64,000 nucleotides of DNA from the NCBI GenBank assembly GCA_016873435.1, contig VGXF01000003.1, positions 62,001 through 126,000 of the forward strand. The letters run 5' to 3'. A model generated the notes under the pieces. It worked only from the letters and a program-made list of their open reading frames with translations. It made no database searches and was not told where the DNA came from. This stretch comes from Nitrospira sp. (lineage in GTDB: Bacteria > Nitrospirota > Nitrospiria > Nitrospirales > Nitrospiraceae). Position numbers and translations under genes: made by a program. Positions 43,132 to 52,387 of the stretch are shown here, one piece after another; the first letter of the stretch is position 1, and every line of letters begins with the position of its first letter.

Positions 43132-45798
43132 ATGGCTGCCCCGCCCGCCACGTCACGCCGCACCTGCTACCTGATCGACGGCAGCACCTACATCTACCGC
43201 GCCTTCTTCGCGCTGCCCGCGCTGTCCAATTCCAAGGGCCTACCGACCAATGCGGTCTACGGCTTCACGACGATGCTCATGAAGATCCTGCGCGAGCGTA
43301 AGCCGGACTGCCTCGCCATCACCTTCGATGAGAAGGGCCCCACGCATCGCCACGAGGCGTACAAGGAGTACAAGGCGCATCGCCCGCCCATGCCCGACGG
43401 CATGCAGGCGCAGGTCCCGTATATTCATCAAATGGTCGAGGCGTTCGGCATCCCGGTCGTCAGGAAGCAAGGCTATGAGGCGGACGATCTGATCGGCACG
43501 CTGGCGACGCAGGCCGCGGCGGCCGGCTTCGAGGTCGTCATCGTCACCGGTGACAAGGACATGTTCCAACTTGTCACCGACGCCGTCCGCATCTACGATC
43601 CGGTCAAGGACCGGTGGCTCGGCGAAGCGGAGTGCCGTGCGAAGTTCGGTGTCGAGCCCGCGCGTGTGGTTGAGGTCATGGGCCTCATGGGCGACACGAC
43701 CGACAATATTCCAGGTGTGAAAGGCATCGGCGAGAAGACGGCCCTGAAGCTCATCGCCGAATTTCACACGATCGAGAATGTGTTGGAACACGTGGATGAC
43801 GTGAAGCCGCCCCGGACGCAGATGCTGCTCAAGGAACAGGCCGAACAGGCGCGCCTGAGCCGCAAGCTCGCCACCATCCAGACGGACAGCCCGATCACGT
43901 TTGATGCCAAAGTTTTCCACACACATCCGCCCGATCCGGAACGGCTGGCGCCGCTCCTGCGCGAGCTGGAATTCACCAAGCTGCTCAAGACCATCCAGAC
44001 GGCATCGGACTCGACTCCATCCGGCGAGCCGGTTGCTGTTGAAACTGAACTCCTCAAAGACGACAAATCAGCCAAGCGCGTGGTCGACCGCGCCGCAAAG
44101 GACAGGCTGGTTGGTCTCTTTGTCGCGCCGCAGAGCACGGGGGGCAGCGCGACGCCGGGCGGCCTAGCCCTCGCCACGCCGGATGACCACGCGGCCTTCG
44201 CGCCGCGACTCTCTGGGCCACTCAAGGATTTATTGGCGGACCATAAAACGGTCAAGGCGGCGCACGATCTCAAGCGGACGCTGCTGGCCCTGCACCGCCG
44301 CGGCGTGGACACAGTCGAGCCGGCCTTCGATACGATGCTCGCGGCCTACCTGCTCAATCCCAACAAGCGGGACCATTCGCTCGAAACTGTTGCCGCGGAA
44401 CTGTTGGGCTATCAATTTGTGAGCGGGCAGACAAACAAGAAAGAGAAACCGACCGACCTCTTTGGAAGCGAAGACGACGGCGTATCCCCTGAATCAGCGG
44501 CGGAAGCGGCCGCAGTCATCTGCCGACTGGTGCCCGTCTTGAAGGCAAAGCTGGAGGACCAGGGAAGTCTGGGCCTGTTTGAAACCATCGAGATGCCACT
44601 GGTGCCGGTGCTGGCCGAGATCGAGCGTAACGGCTTCGGCCTTGATATTGAAACTCTCCACGCGCAGGGCAAGGAGCTGGAGCACGAGCTGGAGCAGATG
44701 ATGGAGAATATCACGCGGCTCGCGGGCCAGGAGTTCAACGTCAATTCGCCCAAGCAGCTCGCCACCGTGCTGTTTGAAAAACTCGGATTGAAACCGCTTC
44801 GCAAAACCAAGACCGGCTATTCGACGGACGAGGACACGCTCACGCAACTGGCGCCACAGCACGAGCTGCCCGCCCGGATTTTAAATTATCGTTCGCTCAG
44901 CAAGCTCAAGTCCACCTACGTGGATGCGCTGCCCGAATTGGTCAATCCGGAAACGAGCCGCCTGCACACGTCATTGAACCAAACTGTCGCGGCGACCGGA
45001 CGGCTTTCCTCCACGGAGCCAAATCTGCAAAATATCCCGATCAAGGGCGAACACGGCTTTCGTATCCGCGAGGCCTTCATCGCCGCTACAGGCCACACCC
45101 TGCTCTGTGCGGACTACAGCCAGATCGAGCCGCGCATCCTGGCGCATCTCTCCAACGATCCGAAATTGAAAAAAGTCTTCGAGCAGGGTGAGGACATTCA
45201 CACTGCGACCGCGGTCGAAATTTTCAAGCTGCCACCCGAGAAAGTCACGAAGGAGATGCGGCGCGTGGCTAAGACCGTCGTCTTCGGCATCGTCTACGGC
45301 ATCAGCCCGTTTGGATTGGCCTCAAACATCGGCGTCTCGCAAGCCGACGCAAAGAAATACATCGACACCTACTTTGAGCGGTACGCGGGCGTGAAAGCCT
45401 TCATTAACCGGACAATTGAGGAGGCGAAACGGCAGGGCTACACGACGACCATCGCGGGCCGTCGGCGGCCGATTCCGGAATTGCAGGGCTCCGACTCGGC
45501 GCAGCGGAATTATGGCGAACGGCAAGCCGTCAATAGTCCGATCCAGGGCTCGGCGGCGGACGTCATCAAGGTCGCCATGATCGCTGTGCACAAGAAGCTC
45601 CACGCCGCCCTGCCGGCCACCAAGATGATCCTCCAAGTGCATGACGAACTCATCTTCGACGTGCCGGAACAGGACGTGGCCACGGCCAGGACGCTGGTGA
45701 AGGGGGAAATGGAAGCGACGGGGGCGAAGCTGGGGCTCTCCGTACCGCTCAAGGTGGATTTGGGCGTTGGCAGGAACTGGAGAGAAGCGCATCCGTAG
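43132..45798 (+). CDS. polA: DNA polymerase I
   Basis: The product has 888 residues. The 5'-3' exonuclease domain (1-295) is intact: YLIDGSTYIYRAFFALP, GYEADDLIGTLA and VTGDKDMFQLV. The polymerase domain contains DYSQIEPRILAHLS (motif A), RRVAKTVVFGIVYGIS (motif B) and LQVHDELIFDVP (motif C). The middle domain has lost the proofreading residues: the place of the DxE motif reads RLVGLFVAPQ, and the other acidic residues are not conserved (VKAAHDLKRTLLAL). It replaces RNA primers and fills repair gaps. ATG 43132 gives the normal N-terminus. Confidence 0.95.
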   Translation: MAAPPATSRRTCYLIDGSTYIYRAFFALPALSNSKGLPTNAVYGFTTMLMKILRERKPDCLAITFDEKGPTHRHEAYKEYKAHRPPMPDGMQAQVPYIHQMVEAFGIPVVRKQGYEADDLIGTLATQAAAAGFEVVIVTGDKDMFQLVTDAVRIYDPVKDRWLGEAECRAKFGVEPARVVEVMGLMGDTTDNIPGVKGIGEKTALKLIAEFHTIENVLEHVDDVKPPRTQMLLKEQAEQARLSRKLATIQTDSPITFDAKVFHTHPPDPERLAPLLRELEFTKLLKTIQTASDSTPSGEPVAVETELLKDDKSAKRVVDRAAKDRLVGLFVAPQSTGGSATPGGLALATPDDHAAFAPRLSGPLKDLLADHKTVKAAHDLKRTLLALHRRGVDTVEPAFDTMLAAYLLNPNKRDHSLETVAAELLGYQFVSGQTNKKEKPTDLFGSEDDGVSPESAAEAAAVICRLVPVLKAKLEDQGSLGLFETIEMPLVPVLAEIERNGFGLDIETLHAQGKELEHELEQMMENITRLAGQEFNVNSPKQLATVLFEKLGLKPLRKTKTGYSTDEDTLTQLAPQHELPARILNYRSLSKLKSTYVDALPELVNPETSRLHTSLNQTVAATGRLSSTEPNLQNIPIKGEHGFRIREAFIAATGHTLLCADYSQIEPRILAHLSNDPKLKKVFEQGEDIHTATAVEIFKLPPEKVTKEMRRVAKTVVFGIVYGISPFGLASNIGVSQADAKKYIDTYFERYAGVKAFINRTIEEAKRQGYTTTIAGRRRPIPELQGSDSAQRNYGERQAVNSPIQGSAADVIKVAMIAVHKKLHAALPATKMILQVHDELIFDVPEQDVATARTLVKGEMEATGAKLGLSVPLKVDLGVGRNWREAHP

Positions 45799-45847
45799 TC
45801 GCGGAACGGGCGTCCCCTGCCTCAAGGACGGAGTCTAGTTAGGGGCG

Positions 45848-47095
45848 TTACGCCGGGCAGAGCACCCGGACGATCTCGCCGGTGTTGAAGAGCATGGCGT
45901 GTGTGCGCGTGTAGGCGGCGTGGCCGAACAGGTGATCGCGCGCGCTGGTGGAGCCAGTCGAATCCTTGTAATCCACGAGCAGGCACTGTCCGTCGTTTTG
46001 GCAGCGTGTGGTTCGTCGCGCGCATTCCAGCCAGCGCTCGAAGCCGTCCCAGGGTTCCAGCAGTTCCCAGAGCGCCTTGTTGACGGCGGTGCTTTGCTCA
46101 GAAGCCGTGATGGCATCGCTGCCGGCTACGGCCAGTTGCTGGACGTAATCGCCCCCCCAGGCGATAGGCATCTCCATTGTGATCTGCGGCAATTCCATCT
46201 TCGCGAGCCAGCGTTTGCCGTCTGCCCGCAGCATGCGGTGATTGACGACGTGGAGCAGCCTGCCGATACCGGACACATCCCAGCCGTAGCGCACCGGCGT
46301 CCCGAAGGTGATGATGTCGAGTGCTGTGCCATTCAACAGGCTGCCGCTCGGGCCAAGCGATTCGAGCAAGGCGATCTCGTCGTGCGGCATGATAACCTTG
46401 AGCTGCGTCAGTATCGCGTCGCGCATGGTCGACTTGCCTGGCGCCATGAGGTTGGACAGTAGCGCCAGGACCAACCCCGCCTGGCCGTGGGCCTGAATCA
46501 GGAGGCGATCGCCGCTACCGAACCCGTGTTCAGTGCACAGCGCGCGCAGCCGGTGGAGCAGCCGCACAGCGGCCCCGGCGCGCCCCAGATGGTGGTGCTC
46601 GCAGGACCAGAGGCTGCGCGAACAGAAAATCGGCCGCCCCGCGTCGCGCGCGAGAGCCTTCTTGAACAGCCCCACATAGGCGTTCGTGAAATTACCGGCG
46701 TCGCCAGCCTGCTCATCGAGCAGTTTTTGGGTGGTCTCGTCGTCTGTATAGGGCGGCGTGGCGCCGCCGGGCATGGCCGGGACGCCGTTGGTCTCCTCGC
46801 GCATGAGCGCGAGCAGTGCTTCCATGCCCGGAATGCCACGCGAATAGCCGCGCTTGAGACCGCCGACCTGGTCCAGCCGCCCCATGCCGAAGAGATCCGT
46901 GCCCAAATGAGTCCCGTGCAGGAAGATGACCGCCCGGACGCCGGCGCCGGCCAGTTTTTTCCCGTGCTCGGCCATGGCATCGAGCCAGGCGGGCGAGTCC
47001 GGCTGGGCGCTCGCGCCCAACTCGCAGTAGTTCACGCGCGCGCCCGGGTCTTTGCGGCTGTATTCCGAATGCTGGAAGTTGTTTCCGGCAGGCAT
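45848..47095 (-). CDS. Alpha/beta-hydrolase-fold-like protein lacking the usual nucleophile
   Basis: The product has 415 residues. The oxyanion region HGTHLGTDLFGMG and other features such as SRSLWSCEHHHLGRAG suggest an alpha/beta-hydrolase fold. At the expected nucleophile elbow, where a GxSxG is normal, it reads LLIQAHGQAGLVLALL, with Gly in place of Ser. It may therefore be a pseudoenzyme or a member with a different nucleophile. No signal peptide is visible. I do not recognise a specific family. Confidence 0.6.
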   Translation of the reverse strand: MPAGNNFQHSEYSRKDPGARVNYCELGASAQPDSPAWLDAMAEHGKKLAGAGVRAVIFLHGTHLGTDLFGMGRLDQVGGLKRGYSRGIPGMEALLALMREETNGVPAMPGGATPPYTDDETTQKLLDEQAGDAGNFTNAYVGLFKKALARDAGRPIFCSRSLWSCEHHHLGRAGAAVRLLHRLRALCTEHGFGSGDRLLIQAHGQAGLVLALLSNLMAPGKSTMRDAILTQLKVIMPHDEIALLESLGPSGSLLNGTALDIITFGTPVRYGWDVSGIGRLLHVVNHRMLRADGKRWLAKMELPQITMEMPIAWGGDYVQQLAVAGSDAITASEQSTAVNKALWELLEPWDGFERWLECARRTTRCQNDGQCLLVDYKDSTGSTSARDHLFGHAAYTRTHAMLFNTGEIVRVLCPA

Positions 47096-47138
47096 GGAGG
47101 GTCTTTTAGCAGAAGGATTCCACTTATTGCTAGGGGAG

Positions 47139-47168
47139 TTGACTGGCCAGAAAACTGCATGCTACGGT
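47139..47168 (+). promoter_or_regulatory. Promoter candidate for the phosphodiesterase-fold gene
   Basis: TTGACT (47139-47144) and TACGGT (47163-47168) are spaced by 18 bases, and the ATG at 47179 follows. The -10 is poor, so confidence is moderate. Confidence 0.35.
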
Positions 47169-47178
47169 GAGCCCTGTT

Positions 47179-48153
47179 ATGCGAAAACGAATCATCGTCC
47201 TCGCACTCATTGGAGCTTTCATGTTGGCGGGGCCCGGGCCGGGGGCCGCCGCGCCACCGGCGGTCGTGCAGCCCGAGCACGTGGTCATCTTCGTGCTCGA
47301 AGGCTTCGGCCAGGACGCGCTGAAGAACAACGCCATGCCGGTCATAAGCAAGTTGGTGCAGACCGGTGCGGTGGCCTGGGCCGCGACCGCGGTGAATCCG
47401 CCGCTGCGCCTGCCGACCATGGCCTCGCTGATCCTAGGCCTGCCGGTCGAGCAGCATGGCATCGACTGGGAGACTTTCGATTTTGCCCGCGGCTATCCGC
47501 GGTCCCCGTCGATGTTCGACTACATTGACCTGGGTGGCGGCAAGGACACGGCCGTCTTCTTCATGGACGAGGCACTCTACCAGCTCGCGCGGCCAGCGTC
47601 CTTCATCGACTATCAGCTCTGCGGGAAGTTGCGACCGGAGTGTAAAGCGGCGACTGTTGTCTCCTATGTCCGCGAATATTTCAAGAAGGGCTCGCAGGGC
47701 GGCTACAATCATTATGTGTATGCGCTGCCGCATCTGTTGATCGTTCACCTGCCCGACGCGGGCCGGATTGGCGAGGAGCAGGGCTATACGTCCAGGGCCT
47801 ACAAGGATGCGTCCAAGAACGTGGATGATGCAATTGGGGCCATTCTAGGCATCTATAAACAGTACAAGCTGCTCGACGACACGATGGTGATCGTGACCGC
47901 ACTCAACGGCATGGGCGCGGCCCCGGCCAACGGGGCGCTGCCGCAGGTGCCGTGGATCGTCTCCGGCGCGAACGTCAAGGCCGGCCACACGATCGCCGGG
48001 CCCGTCTCGATCATGGACACGGGCGCCACGGTCATGCGCGCCTTCGGCCTGGAGACCCACACGGAGTGGCAGAGCCGCGCTATCGAGGAGATCTTCCGTG
48101 CCCCCCGCGCGATCGTCCACAACGCGCCAGCGATCAATCTCCATGGGTACTAA
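47179..48153 (+). CDS. Alkaline-phosphatase-superfamily (phosphodiesterase/NPP) fold protein, probably inactive
   Basis: The product has 324 residues with a signal peptide (RKRIIVLALIGAFMLAGP). The fold is that of type I phosphodiesterases: VVIFVLEGFGQDALK at the N-terminus, SLILGLPVEQHGID, and the closing MVIVTALNGMGAA. Several metal and catalytic positions have changed: the Asp in LDGF is Glu, the Thr nucleophile region reads PLRLPTM, the DxxxH of the family is DAGRI, and the closing Asp-His of DHGM is Leu-Asn. It is probably a binding or structural relative. The next gene overlaps by 11 bases. Confidence 0.7.
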   Translation: MRKRIIVLALIGAFMLAGPGPGAAAPPAVVQPEHVVIFVLEGFGQDALKNNAMPVISKLVQTGAVAWAATAVNPPLRLPTMASLILGLPVEQHGIDWETFDFARGYPRSPSMFDYIDLGGGKDTAVFFMDEALYQLARPASFIDYQLCGKLRPECKAATVVSYVREYFKKGSQGGYNHYVYALPHLLIVHLPDAGRIGEEQGYTSRAYKDASKNVDDAIGAILGIYKQYKLLDDTMVIVTALNGMGAAPANGALPQVPWIVSGANVKAGHTIAGPVSIMDTGATVMRAFGLETHTEWQSRAIEEIFRAPRAIVHNAPAINLHGY

Positions 48154-48580
48154 AGCATTCCAGCTGGCGCTGGGTCTTTTTGCGCTGCTCGCGGTGACGC
48201 CAGCTGTGCTCTCTGAGGCCGCGCCGCCTCCGGCGCATCTCAAGGAATATGAAATCACCTTCGACGCCACGGCGCTCCATCCGCCGACGAGGTGGCAGGT
48301 GCCAGGCATCACACCGCTAATCCTGACGCTCGATCCGGACTACACCGACGCCTACAAGAGCACCGACAAGCGGACGCTGATGCTCAAGCCCGGCTCCTAT
48401 AAGTTCGGCACCTTCAGCTTCGATTTTCCCTTCCAGCTCACGCTGGACGGCAAACTGAACTTTGCGAAGTCCCTCGACCAGTGCGTGGCGGGCCGCGACA
48501 CGCAGACGCTCACGGTCAAGTGCAGCCGCACGTATCCATACGGCGGTCGGCGCGATTACGACTACAAAGACGCGCAGTAA
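48143..48580 (+). CDS. Small secreted protein of unknown function
   Basis: The product has 145 residues with a signal peptide (AFQLALGLFALLAVTPAVL). The mature part contains ITFDATALHPPTRW and a beta-like region around LMLKPGSYKFGTFSF, ending with two Cys and DYKDAQ. I recognise no family. It overlaps the phosphodiesterase-fold gene and precedes the HEAT-repeat cluster by eight bases, so it may be co-transcribed with it. Confidence 0.6.
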   Translation: MGTKAFQLALGLFALLAVTPAVLSEAAPPPAHLKEYEITFDATALHPPTRWQVPGITPLILTLDPDYTDAYKSTDKRTLMLKPGSYKFGTFSFDFPFQLTLDGKLNFAKSLDQCVAGRDTQTLTVKCSRTYPYGGRRDYDYKDAQ

Positions 48581-48588
48581 GGCTCGGC

Positions 48589-49962
48589 ATGGCGCAATCC
48601 GTTGACGATCTCCTGGAAGCGCTCGAAGACGTGGACGACGCGACTCGCGAGGAGGCCGCCAAGGCCCTCGCTGAACGTGCCGACCCGAAAACCCTCGACG
48701 CTCTGCTGAACGCCGTCGGCGACGACTTCTGGGCGGTGCGGGCGCATGTGGGCTGGGGCGTTGCGAAGATCGGCGGGCCGAAGGCGGTGGCCGCGCTGAT
48801 CACGCTCTTTAACGATCCGATCATGGAAGTGCGCAACGAGGCGGTGGCGTCCATGGCGCACCTGGGCCGCGGCACCGTGGACCAGCTGATCGCCTGTCTC
48901 AAGGACGAGAAATGGCGCGTGCGCGAGCATGCGGCCAAGGTCTGTGGCGAGTTGAAAGATGCCCGGGCGGTGGACGCGTTGATCGCCGTGTGCCGCGACC
49001 GCGACGGGGCGGTCAAGAGCGCGGCGGCCGAGGCGCTGGGGAAAATCGGTGACCCCAGGGTCGTCCCGGCGCTCATCAAGCTGTTCCGCGATTCCTCCAA
49101 GATCGTCCGCGAAACGGCGGGCACCGCACTGGTGGCTATCGGAGAGCCGTCCATCGATCCGCTGATCGAGTGTTTTAAGGACAAGGATTTCGTTGTCCGC
49201 TGCCACGGCGCCCGCGCGCTGGGGGGGATGACGACCGACTACCAGATCGGCCGTGCCTGGGCCAGAGACGCCAAGGTGGTGGACGCGCTGATCGCCGCGT
49301 TGAAAGATTCCGACCGGGCTGTGCGTGAGGATGCCACGATCGCGCTGGGGATGATCGGCAGCCCGCGCGCGATCGATGCGCTGATCGAGGCCATGAAGGA
49401 CGGGGCAGTGAAGCGGCACGCGATCATGTCGCTCGGTATGATCGGCGATGCGCGCGCGCTGCCGGCGGTGATGAACGCGCTGAAGGGCAAGGGTATTCGG
49501 CAGGATGGTACGCCGACCCCTGGCTGCATCGTGAGCGAAGACGCATTTATTAAAGAGGCTGCCGCCACGGCGCTGGGCCATTTTCGCGATCCCCGCGTGA
49601 TTCCCGATCTCATCATGCTGCTCAAGGATCAAAACTTAAGGGAGCGGGCGGCACCATCGCTCGTGCTCATCGGCGACACGGCCATCGAGCCGTTGGTGGC
49701 GTTTCTGCACGATCCGAAGGCCTCGGAAGTGGAATCGGAGGGGGAGCGAGTCGTGTCGTTTGCCACGGCGCGCCTCACGGCTGTGGACGCGCTCAAGCAG
49801 ATCACGCTCGACACACTCAAGAAGTTGGGTTGGGAGCCACCGTCCGGCAACGAAGAATGGGTGGTGGATTCGAGCCGCGCGGACAACCTCAGGACCCATC
49901 AACCCCTCGGTGACACGGGACGGTTCGGCCCCACAGGCGATATCCCAAAAGGCAGGGTCTAG
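48589..49962 (+). CDS. HEAT-repeat protein 1 of the cluster
   Basis: The product has 457 residues, made of about ten HEAT (PBS-lyase-type) repeats of around 31 residues: for example KALAERADPKTLDALLNAV, KVCGELKDARAVDALIAVC and EALGKIGDPRVVPALIKLF. HEAT repeats form superhelical scaffolds that bind proteins. An irregular insert is present near residues 210-240 (DYQIGRAWARDAKVVD). The protein ends after LKKLGWEPPSGNEEW with a long polar tail that the other members lack. It starts eight bases after the small secreted protein. Confidence 0.9.
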   Translation: MAQSVDDLLEALEDVDDATREEAAKALAERADPKTLDALLNAVGDDFWAVRAHVGWGVAKIGGPKAVAALITLFNDPIMEVRNEAVASMAHLGRGTVDQLIACLKDEKWRVREHAAKVCGELKDARAVDALIAVCRDRDGAVKSAAAEALGKIGDPRVVPALIKLFRDSSKIVRETAGTALVAIGEPSIDPLIECFKDKDFVVRCHGARALGGMTTDYQIGRAWARDAKVVDALIAALKDSDRAVREDATIALGMIGSPRAIDALIEAMKDGAVKRHAIMSLGMIGDARALPAVMNALKGKGIRQDGTPTPGCIVSEDAFIKEAAATALGHFRDPRVIPDLIMLLKDQNLRERAAPSLVLIGDTAIEPLVAFLHDPKASEVESEGERVVSFATARLTAVDALKQITLDTLKKLGWEPPSGNEEWVVDSSRADNLRTHQPLGDTGRFGPTGDIPKGRV

Positions 49963-50060
49963 CGGTTGCTAACCCGCTCGCTGACCGGTTTCCCCTCTGG
50001 TTTGACCCCCTAAAAAAGTCTGTGTTACCGTTTGAATCCGATTTAGTGCGCGCGGAGTAA

Positions 50061-51149
50061 ATGGGTATGGGTGACACGGTGCTCGAACAGATTGCCGCGT
50101 TGCAGGACGGCGACTGGGCGGTCCGCGAAGAGGCGGCCCAGCGGCTGGGCTCCTTCCGCGACCACCGGGCGGTGGAACCGTTGATCGTTGTCCTGCGAGA
50201 CTCCGATCGTGCCGTGCGGGAGGCGGCCATTGCCGCTCTGACTGCCCTTGGCGCACCGGCGGTCGAGTCGCTCGGGGCCTGTCTGCGCGATGCCAATCTG
50301 ATTGTGCAGGAATCGGCCGCGGCGATCCTCTCGGCCATCGGCGACGCGCGCGTGGCGGACGGACTGATCGCGTCGCTGGCCAGCGCCGATTGGGTGGTGC
50401 GCATGCACGCCGCTAAGGCGCTGGGGCGCATCGCTGAGGCCCGCGCAGTGCCGGCGCTTGTCCCGCTGTTGCAAGACAAGGTCAAGGCCGTGCGCGAGGA
50501 GGCCGGCACCGCGCTGGCCCGACTCGGCCCGGCGGCGCTCCCGGTGCTGGTCGAGGCGCTCGGCCATGCGGAATGGCTGGTGCGGCTCCACGCGGTCGAA
50601 GCATTGGGTAAGACCAAGTCGCCGGAAGCCGTCGCGGCGCTGCTCCAATTGCTCTTCAACGACCGCGACTCGTCGCTCAAGGAGGATGCCGTGCGGGCGC
50701 TCGGCGAAATCGGCCACGTGAGCGCCGTCGAGTTTCTGCTAACAGCGATGAAGGAGCCGGGCTTGCGCCCACTCGTGGCCGAGGCGCTGGGGAAGATCGG
50801 CGATGCGAAAGCGGTGCCGGCTCTTGTGGCCGTGGTGGAAGGCACGAGCCAGCCAGACCTGAGCCGTGTCGTGACCGGCTGCGGGGACAAGTGGACAGAG
50901 GAGATGGCGGTTCAAACCGCGGCGACCAAGTCGCTCGGCCAAATTCGGGATGCCTCGACCATTCCCGTCCTTGTGGCGGCGCTGAAAAATACTGTGACGC
51001 GGGCGGAAGCCGCTGCGGCTCTAGTGGCGTTCGGCCAAGCCGCGATTCCGCCCCTCCTATCCGTTTTAAAGCACGAGCAGGACGACAATATTCTGTTTCA
51101 CGTCAAGGAAGCATTGACAGAGTTGGGCTGGAGGCAGGGCCGGATTTAG
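50061..51149 (+). CDS. HEAT-repeat protein 2 of the cluster
   Basis: The product has 362 residues with HEAT repeats from the start to the end: EEAAQRLGSFRDHRAVEPL, KALGRIAEARAVPALVPLL, EALGKTKSPEAVAALLQLL and EALGKIGDAKAVPALVAVV. It closes with VKEALTELGWRQGRI, the same Leu-Gly-Trp cap as other members. The gene follows protein 1 after 98 bases, which could hold its own promoter (TTGACC at 50002 with a weak -10). No enzymatic domain is visible. Confidence 0.9.
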   Translation: MGMGDTVLEQIAALQDGDWAVREEAAQRLGSFRDHRAVEPLIVVLRDSDRAVREAAIAALTALGAPAVESLGACLRDANLIVQESAAAILSAIGDARVADGLIASLASADWVVRMHAAKALGRIAEARAVPALVPLLQDKVKAVREEAGTALARLGPAALPVLVEALGHAEWLVRLHAVEALGKTKSPEAVAALLQLLFNDRDSSLKEDAVRALGEIGHVSAVEFLLTAMKEPGLRPLVAEALGKIGDAKAVPALVAVVEGTSQPDLSRVVTGCGDKWTEEMAVQTAATKSLGQIRDASTIPVLVAALKNTVTRAEAAAALVAFGQAAIPPLLSVLKHEQDDNILFHVKEALTELGWRQGRI

Positions 51150-51283
51150 GCGGAATCTATTTCAAGAATACATGCATATGCAAGAAAACATGCGCATCCT
51201 GTGTAAAGGTTTCTAGCCGCTCAAGTGGGTTCTAGCTCGTGAATTCGCTAGGTGGGTTTTGAGAATCCCCAGGTAGGCAGGCG
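51150..51283. other. 134-base gap with short repeats inside the HEAT cluster
   Basis: It contains a 10-base palindrome TGCATATGCA (51173-51182) and two related motifs, AAGTGGGTTCT and AGGTGGGTTTT, about 28 bases apart. It is AT-rich compared with the genes on either side. A promoter for protein 3 may lie here, but I see no clear one. Confidence 0.35.
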
Positions 51284-52387
51284 ATGGCCAAAGAGCCGAT
51301 TGAAACGTTGATACCCGAGCTGGTCCACGAGGAGGACTGGCGACGCATGCGCGCCATGGCAGCCTGTGTCCAGGGGGGCACAAAGGCGGTGGTAGCTCTG
51401 CTCCAGGCACTGGCCACGGCGCCGCCTCCCTTAAAGGTAGAGATCGCCGGCATGCTGGCACGCTTGAAGGATCCGAAGGGCGGCGTGCCGCTGGTGGGGC
51501 TTCTGCGCGATCCAGATGAGACGGTCTGCAAGGCGGCGGCGCTCGCGCTTGAGCAAATGGCCGGCGTGCTGGATGCGGCGGCGGCGGAGGCGCTGGTGCA
51601 CGACCTCTCGTCCGCGCAGGAGGAGGGGTCGCGCCAGATCGTGACAAAGCTGATCGGCGCCATGCCGAACGCGGTCGGCCCCGTCTGCGCCATGCTCAAA
51701 CATGGCGACCCGGCCGTCCGGCAGACAGCAGTTGCGATGCTCGACCACCTGCTGGAGCCCACGTCGGCCGATGCACTGGTGGATGCGATGATGGATCCGG
51801 CGCTCCGCGAGCCGGCCACGCGGACACTGAAAAAGCTCAGCGCGATCCGCGACCGCATCGAGAGCGTCTTCACCATGCTGCGCAACATCGAGGGCTCGGC
51901 CGAGCGGGAAGAGGCGCGCATGGCGACGGTGATCGAGCTACTGCCGATCGGCCGGCCCAGCGTGGATATCCTGATCGAAAATTTGGAGGACGACGACTGG
52001 TTGGTCCGTGAGGCGGCAGCGGATTTGCTGGGCAAGATTGCCGACCTCCGGTCGGTGGAACCGCTGATGGAACGCCTCCGAAAGGACAAGGACACGGGCG
52101 TGAAGGAGCTGGCGCTCAAGGCGCTCGGTCTGATCGGCGACGCGCGGCCGTTGGAGATCTATATCGAAGCGATTCCGATCCGGCCGCTGCGCGTCTTCGC
52201 GATGGAGGCGCTGGCCAAGATCAAGGACGTGGAAACGCTCCGGCCCTATCAGGATCTCTTTGAGCGATTGAAAACGGACCGGGACGGGCTAGTCGCGTAC
52301 AATGCCGGAATGATCGTGGACAAGCTGGCCGCGCTGACGATGCAGGCGGAGGTCCAGGCTGGCGAGGGCGGAGGAGAGGAGACATGA
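51284..52387 (+). CDS. HEAT-repeat protein 3 of the cluster
   Basis: The product has 367 residues. The first half has divergent HEAT-like helices (MLARLKDPKGGVPLVGLLR); the second half has clearer ones (DLLGKIADLRSVEPLMERL, KALGLIGDARPLEIYIEA). It does not end in the Leu-Gly-Trp cap found in proteins 1, 2 and 4, but in a long Glu/Gly-rich tail. The start ATG at 51284 follows a gap rather than overlapping a gene. Its last codons overlap the next gene by four bases (ATGA), so they are translated together. Confidence 0.88.
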   Translation: MAKEPIETLIPELVHEEDWRRMRAMAACVQGGTKAVVALLQALATAPPPLKVEIAGMLARLKDPKGGVPLVGLLRDPDETVCKAAALALEQMAGVLDAAAAEALVHDLSSAQEEGSRQIVTKLIGAMPNAVGPVCAMLKHGDPAVRQTAVAMLDHLLEPTSADALVDAMMDPALREPATRTLKKLSAIRDRIESVFTMLRNIEGSAEREEARMATVIELLPIGRPSVDILIENLEDDDWLVREAAADLLGKIADLRSVEPLMERLRKDKDTGVKELALKALGLIGDARPLEIYIEAIPIRPLRVFAMEALAKIKDVETLRPYQDLFERLKTDRDGLVAYNAGMIVDKLAALTMQAEVQAGEGGGEET

